Assembly (NCBI RefSeq): GCF_963677125.1
Contig: NZ_OY781882.1
Span: forward strand, 256,501 to 320,500
Reading direction: 5' to 3'
From: an uncultured Desulfobacter sp.
GTDB lineage: Bacteria > Desulfobacterota > Desulfobacteria > Desulfobacterales > Desulfobacteraceae
Length of the DNA: 64,000 nucleotides
Below, piece by piece: positions 41,364-50,364 of the stretch (the stretch's first letter is position 1; each line of letters starts with the position of its first letter). The translations under genes were made by a program, and so were the position numbers. The notes beneath the pieces were generated by a model, which worked only from the letters and a program-made list of their open reading frames with translations, did not search any database and was not told the DNA's origin.

Positions 41364-43603
41364 CCTCAGTTAAAAATAAAACAAGGCATTTTGAAACAAA
41401 AAAGAGCCGTCGGTTAAGCATTTTTATGCGTACCATGCTTTTGGGATGGGGGTTGTCTATCGTTCCCTTGTTGGTGTTCATGATGATAACCGTTCCCAGT
41501 CAAAAGGATATATTTGTCAACACCTTAGCCTCCAAAGCCAAAGGCCTGGCCGCTTCGTTGCATGATGTGGCGGCAAGTGCCGCAGTCAATGAGGATTATT
41601 CCAGCGTTGTCAGTTCGGCCCAGGTCTTGCTGAAAGGGGACGCTTATATTGATTTTCTGATCATCATGAAAAATGACGGCTTTGCACTGGTTATAGAACA
41701 GAAAAAGTGGGAGGTGGCCCAGCTGCAGGAGCCCCACTTTGTCAGACCGTTGCGCGACACCTCATGGGAGGTTGAGTTAAGTCCTTTGTTTCAGCGGCGT
41801 GTTTTCCACTTTGCCCAGCCTTTTGACTATTCGGGGATTCAGTGGGGCTGGATTCACGTGGGCCTCTCCCTTGACGAGTATGATAAAAGTGTTGCTGGGC
41901 TCTATAAAAGTACGCTTATTGTTGCGATGACTTGTATTTTCATCAGCCTTTTGGGTGCCATTGGCTATGCCCGCCAGATCGTCCGGCCGATTTTAGCGCT
42001 TCAAACCCTGGTTCAAAAGATTGCCGGAGGGGATCTGTCCGTCAGGGCGAAAACCCGCAGAAAGGATGAGCTGGGTGCGCTGGCCGTGTCTGTAAACGTT
42101 ATGGCAGATGCGTTGTTGAAAAGAAATAATATTTTGGAAAGTGTCCGGTTTGCCGCCTATCATTTTTTACAGGATCAAAGTTGGAAAGAAAGTATTGTTA
42201 AGGTCCTTGAGGACATTGGGCACGCTGCCGGTATCAGTAGGGCCGTATTTCATGTCGTTGTAAAGGATGACGCCGGCTCTTTTGGTGCAAAAAAGCGCTT
42301 CGAATGGACGGCTCCCGGTGTATCACCGGAAAAAGAAGATCCTGAATACCAAATGATCAGTTTTAAAAAACGGGGGGTGGCGCATTGGGTTGACAGTCTT
42401 GCGGCAGGCCGGACGTTGTCTGTTTCTTTGCAGGCGTGCAGTGATGCTGAGCAGACGCTTTTAGCGTATTCCCAAATTCAATCTTTGATTCTTATTCCTG
42501 TGTTTGTGGAGGGGCAATGGTGGGGGCTTTTTGCCCTTGAGGACTGCGATGCTATACGCGAATGGACAGCGGCTGAGACCAGTTGTTTTATGGCACTGGC
42601 AGACATGCTTGGGGCGACCGTAGCCAGGCAGGGGTTTCAAAAAGACGTAATCAGAGCCAGGGACACCCTTGAACTGCAGGTGAAGCAGCGGACCCGGGAG
42701 CTTGAGGATCAGGTTCAGGCCAAACAAGAGGCGTTGTCCGAGCTCTCCGTTGCCCAGACTTCACTGCTGGAGGCCTCCAGGGCTGCGGGGATGGCCGAGG
42801 TTGCCACGGGCGTACTCCACAATGTCGGTAATGTGCTCAACAGCGTTAACGTCTCTGCCACCTTGATATTGGATGCGCTTCGTGAATCCAGGGTGGGCAA
42901 CCTGTCGAAGATTGCCGGGATGATGGATCTTCCCCCGGAGGATCTGGTCCAATTTATGGCCCGGGATCCAAAGGGGCAGCAGATTCCAAAATATCTCATA
43001 TCCCTTGGCAATGCCCTTGCTGATGAGCATGGCCGGCTGTTTTCCGAAACTGAAGCGTTAGCCGGCCGTATTGAGCACATCAAGGAAATTGTTGCCATGC
43101 AGCAAAATTACGGACGGGTCTCGGGGATCAGTGAAACCATTTCCCCTGAAAAATTGATGGAAGATGCGCTGATGCTCAATCAAGGGGCTTTGGTCCGTCA
43201 TAATGTGAAAGTTAAAAAAGAGTACGAGGATCTCCCGGATGTGGTGGTGGATAAGCACAAGGTTCTGCAGATTCTGTTGAACTTTATTAATAATGCAAAA
43301 TACGCCTGTTCGGAAAGCGAAAAAAAGGAAAAATTAATCACCTTAGGAATATACAAAGGGCAGGGCGCTACAGTCTGTTTTTCCGTGGCGGATAACGGAG
43401 TTGGTATAGCGCCTGAAAATTTGACCCGTATTTTTCAGCATGGTTTTACAACCCGGAAATCCGGACATGGCTTCGGCCTGCACTCCGGTGCCCTGGCAGC
43501 CAAGGAGATGGGAGGGCGTCTTCGCACTGACAGTAAAGGCCCGGGACAGGGAGCTGTCTTCATTCTTGAGCTGCCGGCAGCGCATGGGACGGCGGCATCA
43601 TGA
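41360..43603 (+). CDS. Membrane sensor histidine kinase with HAMP and GAF-like domains, atypical H-box
   Basis: A 747-residue protein starting at TTG (AAGGGGCGAAAAA upstream; overlap TTGA with the previous stop). TM1 about 22-46, a periplasmic domain of about 145 residues, TM2 about 192-215, HAMP (IVRPILALQTLVQKIAGGDL), a GAF-like region, a coiled coil, then the kinase core. The H-box reads AEVATGVLHNVGNVLNSVN rather than the usual HE(I/L)xxP; HATPase motifs NFINNAKYAC and DNGVGIAPENLTRIFQHGF are intact. Following three binding-protein genes, it is the best candidate receptor for one of them. Confidence 0.87.
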   Translation: MTSVKNKTRHFETKKSRRLSIFMRTMLLGWGLSIVPLLVFMMITVPSQKDIFVNTLASKAKGLAASLHDVAASAAVNEDYSSVVSSAQVLLKGDAYIDFLIIMKNDGFALVIEQKKWEVAQLQEPHFVRPLRDTSWEVELSPLFQRRVFHFAQPFDYSGIQWGWIHVGLSLDEYDKSVAGLYKSTLIVAMTCIFISLLGAIGYARQIVRPILALQTLVQKIAGGDLSVRAKTRRKDELGALAVSVNVMADALLKRNNILESVRFAAYHFLQDQSWKESIVKVLEDIGHAAGISRAVFHVVVKDDAGSFGAKKRFEWTAPGVSPEKEDPEYQMISFKKRGVAHWVDSLAAGRTLSVSLQACSDAEQTLLAYSQIQSLILIPVFVEGQWWGLFALEDCDAIREWTAAETSCFMALADMLGATVARQGFQKDVIRARDTLELQVKQRTRELEDQVQAKQEALSELSVAQTSLLEASRAAGMAEVATGVLHNVGNVLNSVNVSATLILDALRESRVGNLSKIAGMMDLPPEDLVQFMARDPKGQQIPKYLISLGNALADEHGRLFSETEALAGRIEHIKEIVAMQQNYGRVSGISETISPEKLMEDALMLNQGALVRHNVKVKKEYEDLPDVVVDKHKVLQILLNFINNAKYACSESEKKEKLITLGIYKGQGATVCFSVADNGVGIAPENLTRIFQHGFTTRKSGHGFGLHSGALAAKEMGGRLRTDSKGPGQGAVFILELPAAHGTAAS

Positions 43604-45540
43604 CAAAAACAACGTGCTATTCAAAAGATTTTTTTTCATCGGAAAAACAGGCCCTTTTGAAAATTCAACAGGCCGTGGACAATGCCATGGACAGCTGCTT
43701 GCTGACCGATAATCAAGGCAGAATCGTCTACGCTAATCATGCTGCCTGTAAAAACCTTGGATACACCCAGGAGCAGATGTTCGGGATGACCATTGCTGAT
43801 ATTGACCCGGGTTATACGCCCGAGATGTTTGCCCAAGGTGCTGCGGAATTAGTTAAAAAAAAGATGGTCCTTTTTGAGAGCCACCACATGACACAGGATG
43901 GCCATATTTTTCCTGTGGAAATCAGTGTCAATTATTTGAGTGAGGCGCACGAGGCGTTTCTTGCCTGCTCTTTTGCCCGGGATATTTCAAAACGCAAGGC
44001 CGCACAAGAAATAATAGAACACGCCAAAACAACCCTGGAACGTCGGGTGGAGGAACGAACGGCGTTACTTGCACTGACGGCGCAAATATCTGCAAATTTT
44101 GTGGCGGCTTCTCCTGTGACCATCCGGCAGATTATCGAAGATGCATTAAGTCGTATCGGCAGATTTTTTAAGTTTGACCGGGTTGCCTTTTTCCCTTTGA
44201 TGCCGGATTTGGTCGGAGGGGATAAGGTTCTGGAGTGGTGTGCCAAAGGAATCGAAAGTAAGGCCGGGATTCTAAGCCCCCATCCTATTATCGATAATTC
44301 TAAGGAAAAGTTGGTCAATTTTTTTAAAAAGCAGACGCTCCTTCATTTTCCTGATGTTGATAAAATAGCTGATCGATTGGACTGGAAAAGCGATTTAAAG
44401 AAACTTGGGATTGAATCCGCCCTGTTTTTGGCCAGTCGGACCGACAAAAAAATATATGGTATTGTCGGATTCGAGATGATGCAGCCCTATGACCGGTGGC
44501 CTGAGGATCATATCAACGGGCTTAAGGTGATTACCCAGATTTTTGCCCATGCCGTTGCCGGCGTCGAATCCGGTCTGGCCCTGATCGAGGCAAAAAATTC
44601 CCTGGAAGCCCGTGTGGCCCAGAGGACCCTTGAGCTTAAAAAACAGGTGGTTGAAAAAGAAAAGGCGCTGGAGGAACTGGCCGATAGCCAGTCCTCTTTG
44701 GTTAAGGCTTCCCGGGCTGCCGGCATGGCCGAGGTGGCCACCAATGTGCTGCACAATGTGGGCAATGTGCTCAACAGTATTAATACCTCTGCCGGTATTC
44801 TTGAGAGTCGGCTTAAAAACTCACGCATGGCAAATGTTCAAAAGATCGTTGATCTGCTGCCCCGTTCAAAAAAGGATCTGGCCGGCTTTTTAAGCCAAGA
44901 TCCCAAAGGTGGGCAGGTCCTGGATTATTTGACATCCCTTGCCGGGGCGCTTACGGCAGAACAACAGGCAATGCATGATGAGATCAAATCGCTTGTCAGT
45001 CAGGTAGACCATGTTAAAAAAGTTATTGTCATGCAGCAGTGTTACGGCTCGGTTCATGGGGTGAACGAGCCCTTTGCCATTGATCGGTTGGTTGAAGATG
45101 CGATTGCCATGAACCGCGACAGATTAAAAAAACACGGCATAACAGTTGAACGACGATTTGACCCGGTTCCGACAGTTGTTACGGACAAACATCAGGTACT
45201 GCAGATTTTTGTCAACCTGATCGCCAATGCAATAAACGCCTGTAGTGAAAATAAAGCCGGCCACGGAGAGAATCGTATTATGATCAGCCTGCAGTGTGAC
45301 GATCAAACATACGTTAAGATAGAGGTCAAGGACAACGGCACAGGTATTGCGCCGGAAAACCTTTCCCGGATTTTTCAGCACGGTTTTACCACACGGCGAT
45401 ACGGCCACGGCTTTGGCCTGCACAGCGGGGCCCTTGCCGCAAAGCAACTGGGCGGCAGCCTGACAGCCGAAAGTGCCGGGATCGGTTGTGGTGCAACCTT
45501 TACTTTGGTTCTGCCCTTATCCACACAGGAGGTATTATGA
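43600..45540 (+). CDS. PAS-GAF histidine kinase with atypical H-box
   Basis: A 646-residue soluble protein overlapping the previous gene by ATGA. PAS domain (about 18-135, DSCLLTDNQGRIVYANHAAC), GAF domain (about 165-335), coiled coil, kinase core with AEVATNVLHNVGNVLNSINT, NLIANAINAC and DNGTGIAPENLSRIFQHGF. No membrane segment. The core is nearly identical in sequence to that of the next gene, down to long stretches of DNA, indicating recent duplication. Confidence 0.88.
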   Translation: MTKTTCYSKDFFSSEKQALLKIQQAVDNAMDSCLLTDNQGRIVYANHAACKNLGYTQEQMFGMTIADIDPGYTPEMFAQGAAELVKKKMVLFESHHMTQDGHIFPVEISVNYLSEAHEAFLACSFARDISKRKAAQEIIEHAKTTLERRVEERTALLALTAQISANFVAASPVTIRQIIEDALSRIGRFFKFDRVAFFPLMPDLVGGDKVLEWCAKGIESKAGILSPHPIIDNSKEKLVNFFKKQTLLHFPDVDKIADRLDWKSDLKKLGIESALFLASRTDKKIYGIVGFEMMQPYDRWPEDHINGLKVITQIFAHAVAGVESGLALIEAKNSLEARVAQRTLELKKQVVEKEKALEELADSQSSLVKASRAAGMAEVATNVLHNVGNVLNSINTSAGILESRLKNSRMANVQKIVDLLPRSKKDLAGFLSQDPKGGQVLDYLTSLAGALTAEQQAMHDEIKSLVSQVDHVKKVIVMQQCYGSVHGVNEPFAIDRLVEDAIAMNRDRLKKHGITVERRFDPVPTVVTDKHQVLQIFVNLIANAINACSENKAGHGENRIMISLQCDDQTYVKIEVKDNGTGIAPENLSRIFQHGFTTRRYGHGFGLHSGALAAKQLGGSLTAESAGIGCGATFTLVLPLSTQEVL

Positions 45541-45638
45541 ACATCCATGAAAAAAAGTTGCCGTTGGAAATGACTTTTTTTGTCAGTAAGAAAAAATATT
45601 TTTTAAGTTCCTTATCATGCGGGTTTAATTAAAGTAAA

Positions 45639-46991
45639 ATGAATGGGAATGGTGCGTTGAAAATACTTGTGATCGACGATGAAGCATTTATTCGCCAAAG
45701 TTTCGAGGATTATCTTGAAGACCGCGAATATGATGTGATTACAGCAGAAAACGGACGCAAAGGGTTGGCACTGATTGAGTCTGAGAGCCCCGACCTTGTG
45801 CTGCTGGATCTTATGATGCCCCAGATGGGCGGGCTTGAGGTATTAAAGCAGGGAAGAAAAATAATGCCGGATCTGCCCTTCATTGTGATTTCCGGTGCAA
45901 ACAGCATTGCAGATGTGATAGAAGCGCTGCGCCACGGTGCTTGGGACTATCTTGAGAAACCGGTACACGATTTGTCAATATTAGAGCATGCCATAAACAA
46001 GGCCTTGGAAAAAGCCTCGCTGATCAAAGAGAATAACGCATATCAGGAGCGATTGGAAGCCATAGTCAGGGAAAGGACACGTGATCTTGAAACCCAGATA
46101 CTTGAAAAAGAAAAGGCAATGAAAGAGCTGGCCGAAAGCCAATCTTCCCTGGTTAAGGCATCCCGGGCCGCGGGCATGGCCGAGGTGGCCACCAACGTGC
46201 TGCATAATGTGGGCAATGTGCTCAACAGCATCAATACCTCTGTGGGCAGTTTGGAGAGTCAGGTGAAAAAATCCAGAATGGCCAATGTCCAGAAAGCGGT
46301 TGAGATGTTTCCCCTTTCAAAAAAGGATTTGGCAGTCTTCTTAATCGAAGACCCCAAAGGCAGACTGATCCTGGATTATTTGACCTCACTTGGCCCTGCG
46401 CTCACGGCAGAACAAAAGGCAATGCACGGGGAGATTGTGCAGCTTGTCTCCCAGATAGACCATGTCAAACAAATCATTGCCATGCAGCAGCGTTACGGCT
46501 CAGTCCATGGCGTCAAAGAATCTTTTGCACCCGAGCAGCTGATTGAGGATGCTATCCGTATGAACAGTGACAGCTTAACAAAAAACGGGATCAGGATTGA
46601 ACGACAGTTTGATCTGGTTCCCACAATTGTTACGGATAAGCATATGGTGCTGCAGATTCTTTTAAACCTGATCTCTAATGCAAAACACGCCTGCAGTGAA
46701 AATAAAACCGGACAGGGAGAAAATTACATCGTGATCAGCCTGTCCCGAGAGGGTGAAAACCAGATTAAAATAAAGATAAAGGACAACGGGGCCGGTATTG
46801 CACCAGAAAACCTTTCCCGGATTTTTCACCACGGTTTTACCACGCGGCGGCACGGCCACGGCTTTGGTCTGCACAGCGGGGCCCTTGCCGCAAAGCAGTT
46901 GGGCGGCAGACTGACAGCTGAAAGTGCCGGGCTTGGTTGTGGTGCGGTATTTACTTTGACACTGCCCTTATCCATACAGGAGACATCATGA
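45639..46991 (+). CDS. Receiver-histidine kinase with atypical H-box
   Basis: A 450-residue soluble protein. Receiver domain at about 8-125 (acidic DDE, phospho-Asp in LVLLDLMMPQMGG, Lys in YLEKPV), coiled coil, then the same kinase core as the two genes upstream (AEVATNVLHNVGNVLNSINT, DNGAGIAPENLSRIFHHGF). It has no sensor of its own, so it probably receives phosphate from the upstream kinases and passes it on, forming a relay. Its stop overlaps the next start in ATGA. Confidence 0.88.
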   Translation: MNGNGALKILVIDDEAFIRQSFEDYLEDREYDVITAENGRKGLALIESESPDLVLLDLMMPQMGGLEVLKQGRKIMPDLPFIVISGANSIADVIEALRHGAWDYLEKPVHDLSILEHAINKALEKASLIKENNAYQERLEAIVRERTRDLETQILEKEKAMKELAESQSSLVKASRAAGMAEVATNVLHNVGNVLNSINTSVGSLESQVKKSRMANVQKAVEMFPLSKKDLAVFLIEDPKGRLILDYLTSLGPALTAEQKAMHGEIVQLVSQIDHVKQIIAMQQRYGSVHGVKESFAPEQLIEDAIRMNSDSLTKNGIRIERQFDLVPTIVTDKHMVLQILLNLISNAKHACSENKTGQGENYIVISLSREGENQIKIKIKDNGAGIAPENLSRIFHHGFTTRRHGHGFGLHSGALAAKQLGGRLTAESAGLGCGAVFTLTLPLSIQETS

Positions 46992-48862
46992 ACACCCAGG
47001 AAAAACAATCCAGTTACCGTATTATTGTAATTGACGACAATGCTGCCATCCATGAAGATTTTAAAAAAATCCTCGGCAAGGTGTCGGAAACAAACAGTGA
47101 ACTGGAAGATATGGAATCCTTTCTGTTTGATGATCCAACCGAGAAAACCTTGGATAGTAATGTCAAATTTGAGATTGAATATGCCTTTCAGGGTCAAGAT
47201 GGCTTTGACATGGTGCAAAAGGCCAATAAAGCGGGCGATCCTTTTTCCCTGGCGTTTGTTGACGGACGCATGCCGCCGGGTTGGGACGGTATTGAGACCA
47301 TAAGCCGGCTGTGGGAGGTCGACCCTGAATTGCAGGTGGTACTTTGCACGGCTTACGCCGACTATTCCTGGTCGGAAATTCAAAAAGTTTTGGGAGAAAG
47401 CGACAGTCTTTTAATTCTTAAAAAACCCTTTGACAACGTGGAAGTGCTTCAAATGGCCCATGCACTGAGCCGCAAATGGGAGTTGTCCAGAGAAATAAAA
47501 GGTCGATTGAATCAACTGGCCTATTATGATCATCTTACCGGGTTACCCAACCGGGCGCTTTTCCTAGACAGGCTCAAAGGGGCGATCAATCAACACTTCA
47601 GAGATCACACAAAAGGGGCTCTGCTGTTTATTGATCTGGACGATTTTAAACGAATCAATGACACCCTAGGTCACAGTGTCGGAGATGAACTGCTTACAAT
47701 TATTGCCGATCGTATTGGCAAAAGCCTGCGTTTATCTGATACGGTTGCCCGGTCGGTCAAGAATCGGACCGCGGCACGGCTGGGTGGGGATGAATTTACG
47801 GTATTGCTGCCTGAAATTAATGGCCTGGATACGGCGGCTGTTGTTTCCCAGCGAATCATTGAACATGTGGCAAAGCCGGTTTCCATTGGGGACAATGAAT
47901 TTATCATCACCCCAAGCATCGGCATCGCCATTTTTCCGGATGATGGTGATTCTGTGGAAACGTTGTTGAAAAATGCGGATTTGGCCATGTATTTTGCCAA
48001 AAGAAGCAGAGATATGGAGCATTTCAAGTATTATCAGAAATCAATGAATGATGCGGCTTTAAAGCGGCTGACCATAGAAAATCAGCTGCGTCATGCCATT
48101 GAAAGAGATGAACTGCAGCTGCATTATCAACCCCAGGTGGATCTTCCGTCAGGCGAGTTGATAGGTATGGAGGCCCTGCTTCGCTGGGATAATGAAGTGC
48201 TTGGCAGCGTTTCACCTTTGGAGTTTATTCCCGTTGCCGAGGCGTGCGGACTGATTATACCCATAGGAGAGTGGGTGATGCGGACTGCATGTGCACAGGT
48301 CTGCAGGTGGATTGAAGATGGGCTGCCCCTCAAACGGGTTGCGGTTAATGTATCGGTCAGGCAGTTTACCCATCCCAATTTTCTGGAGGTGGTGGAAAAA
48401 ATTATAGAAGAGACATGCATGCCGGTCAATTGTTTTGAAATTGAAATTACTGAAAGTGTTTTTGCAGAAGATATAAATAAAATCCAACATATTTTAAATA
48501 AGTTGCACGATAAGGGCGTTGGTGTTTCAGTGGATGATTTTGGTACCGGATACTCTAGTCTCAGCCGCCTTAAGGAGATGCCCATAGATTGTCTTAAAAT
48601 TGACCGCTCATTTGTTTTGGGGGTAGATTCCAGAAGAAATGATCAGTCCATCATCTCAGCCATTATGTCAATGGCCAAGGGTATGGATATCAGGGTTATT
48701 GCCGAAGGTATAGACAATGACCGGCAGCTTGATTTTCTGGTGGATAAAGGATGCACGGAGGCCCAGGGTTTTCTGTTCAGTCGGCCTTTGCCTGCTGAAA
48801 AAATAGAGGCAATTTTGAAAAAAGGCGACCAGAAGATAAAATTTCCCCGGGAAAAGGATTGA
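46988..48862 (+). CDS. Receiver-GGDEF-EAL protein (c-di-GMP synthesis/degradation), output of the array
   Basis: A 624-residue soluble protein from MNTQEKQSSYRII. Receiver domain about 15-150 (DDN, Asp in LAFVDGRMPPGWDG, LKKPF), GGDEF domain about 175-350 with intact ARLGGDEFTVLL, EAL domain about 365-615 with intact GMEALLRW, ITESVF and DDFGTGYSSL. Both activities are therefore possible. The inhibitory-site RLSD lies upstream of GGDEF but is displaced by an insertion (SVKNRTA). Last gene of the array and its only recognisable output. Confidence 0.92.
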   Translation: MNTQEKQSSYRIIVIDDNAAIHEDFKKILGKVSETNSELEDMESFLFDDPTEKTLDSNVKFEIEYAFQGQDGFDMVQKANKAGDPFSLAFVDGRMPPGWDGIETISRLWEVDPELQVVLCTAYADYSWSEIQKVLGESDSLLILKKPFDNVEVLQMAHALSRKWELSREIKGRLNQLAYYDHLTGLPNRALFLDRLKGAINQHFRDHTKGALLFIDLDDFKRINDTLGHSVGDELLTIIADRIGKSLRLSDTVARSVKNRTAARLGGDEFTVLLPEINGLDTAAVVSQRIIEHVAKPVSIGDNEFIITPSIGIAIFPDDGDSVETLLKNADLAMYFAKRSRDMEHFKYYQKSMNDAALKRLTIENQLRHAIERDELQLHYQPQVDLPSGELIGMEALLRWDNEVLGSVSPLEFIPVAEACGLIIPIGEWVMRTACAQVCRWIEDGLPLKRVAVNVSVRQFTHPNFLEVVEKIIEETCMPVNCFEIEITESVFAEDINKIQHILNKLHDKGVGVSVDDFGTGYSSLSRLKEMPIDCLKIDRSFVLGVDSRRNDQSIISAIMSMAKGMDIRVIAEGIDNDRQLDFLVDKGCTEAQGFLFSRPLPAEKIEAILKKGDQKIKFPREKD

Positions 48863-49040
48863 TTGAGATTCGATGTAATTGGTTCCGATCCGCGTCCCAG
48901 GGACATTGCAGGTATATTGAGAAGGTCATCGGGATCTGAATCTAAATTAATGGACATTTCGATAGCGATCCCGATAGCGAAGTTAACCTAATCGGCTTTT
49001 TTTCGGGAGGAAGGATAAATCTGGCCAGGCTATGGCCGGC

Positions 49041-50282
49041 TTACAGAGAGAGCGGCTGGTCCTCCCCGTCTTTGATCATCCTGGTCGGCAGGCCGATCTG
49101 ATTAAGTATTTTTAAAAACGGTGCAGGGTCCAACTGTTCAACATTTTTCATTTCCTTGCAGTCCCAGACACCTTGGGCAATCAGCATGGCTGCCGCTGTG
49201 GGAGGAACACCGGCGGTGTAGGCAATTGCCTGGCTTTCAACTTCGTTGTAAGCGGCTTCATGGTCACAGATGTTGTAAAGCAGCACTTCTTTTTTTTCCC
49301 CAAGGACATTTCCCTTTACCAGATCGCCAATGCAGGTTTTGCCTGTGTATTGGGGGGCAAGTGACACCGGGTCCGGCAGGCATGCTTTGACCACTTTCAA
49401 CGGAATCACTTCCAGCCCTTCGGCAGTGGTGACAGGCTGCTCTGAAAGCAGGCCGATGTTTTTGAGCACGGTAAACACATTGATATAGTGGTCGCCAAAT
49501 CCCATCCAGAACCGGATGGAATCGGCATCAATATGTTTAGACAGGGAGTGAAGCTCATCATGCCCGTTCAAATATATGGGCATTTTTCCCACCACCGGGA
49601 AATCGTAGACCTGTTTTACCTCAAACATCTCTTTTTTCACCCATTGGCGGTTAATATAGGTCCATACCCCGCCGGTAAACTCGCGGAAGTTAATCTCCGG
49701 ATCAAAATTGGTGGCAAAGTATTTGCCGTGATTACCGGCATTGACATCCATGATGTCAATGGTGTCGATGGTATCGAAAATATACCTGTCTGCATAGGCG
49801 GCATAGGCATTCACAACACCGGGATCAAAGCCTGCGCCAAGAATAGCCGTTATGCCTTTTTCCCGGCACTCGTCAAGGCGTTTCCATTCATAATTGGCGT
49901 ACCATGGCGGGGTTTCGCAGATTTTATCCGGCTCTTCATGAATGGCTGTATCCATATAGGCTGCACCGGTATTAATACAGGCTGTAAGCACACTCATATT
50001 GATAAATGCCGTGCCCACGTTGATGACAATCGAGGTGCCGGTCCCTTTGATCAGTTTTTCGGTGGCAGGAACATCCATGGCGTCTAATTGGTAGGCTGTT
50101 ATGGAATATTCATCACTTTTTTTGCTTTTTTTGCGCCTGATACTGTCGATGATTGTTTCACATTTAGACAGCGTTCTTGAGGCAATGACAATATTGCCGA
50201 GTACATCGTTATTTTGTGCGCATTTATGGGCCGCCACATTGGCAACGCCCCCGGCACCGATAATCATCACGTTTTTTTTCAT
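49041..50282 (-). CDS. Carboxynorspermidine/carboxyspermidine dehydrogenase (saccharopine dehydrogenase family)
   Basis: A 413-residue cytoplasmic enzyme with the NAD(P)-binding start VMIIGAGGVANVAAHKCAQN, DAMDVPATEKLIKGTG and GAGFDPGVVNAYAAYADRYI. It condenses aspartate semialdehyde with a diamine and reduces the product to carboxy(nor)spermidine. The gene pair with the decarboxylase 82 bp upstream fixes the assignment: together they form the alternative (nor)spermidine pathway. The family also contains saccharopine enzymes, but NspC next door argues against that. Confidence 0.9.
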   Translation of the reverse strand: MKKNVMIIGAGGVANVAAHKCAQNNDVLGNIVIASRTLSKCETIIDSIRRKKSKKSDEYSITAYQLDAMDVPATEKLIKGTGTSIVINVGTAFINMSVLTACINTGAAYMDTAIHEEPDKICETPPWYANYEWKRLDECREKGITAILGAGFDPGVVNAYAAYADRYIFDTIDTIDIMDVNAGNHGKYFATNFDPEINFREFTGGVWTYINRQWVKKEMFEVKQVYDFPVVGKMPIYLNGHDELHSLSKHIDADSIRFWMGFGDHYINVFTVLKNIGLLSEQPVTTAEGLEVIPLKVVKACLPDPVSLAPQYTGKTCIGDLVKGNVLGEKKEVLLYNICDHEAAYNEVESQAIAYTAGVPPTAAAMLIAQGVWDCKEMKNVEQLDPAPFLKILNQIGLPTRMIKDGEDQPLSL

Positions 50283-50364
50283 TATTATTTCCTTTCTTTA
50301 GCCAAACGGGTGATTCTCACCCCCACTTAAATAGAACGTATGCCATAAAGCACTGTTAAATCCT

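Noticed and set aside
49488..50087. 199-codon plus-strand frame inside the carboxynorspermidine dehydrogenase gene
   Set aside because: Antisense shadow; no family features.
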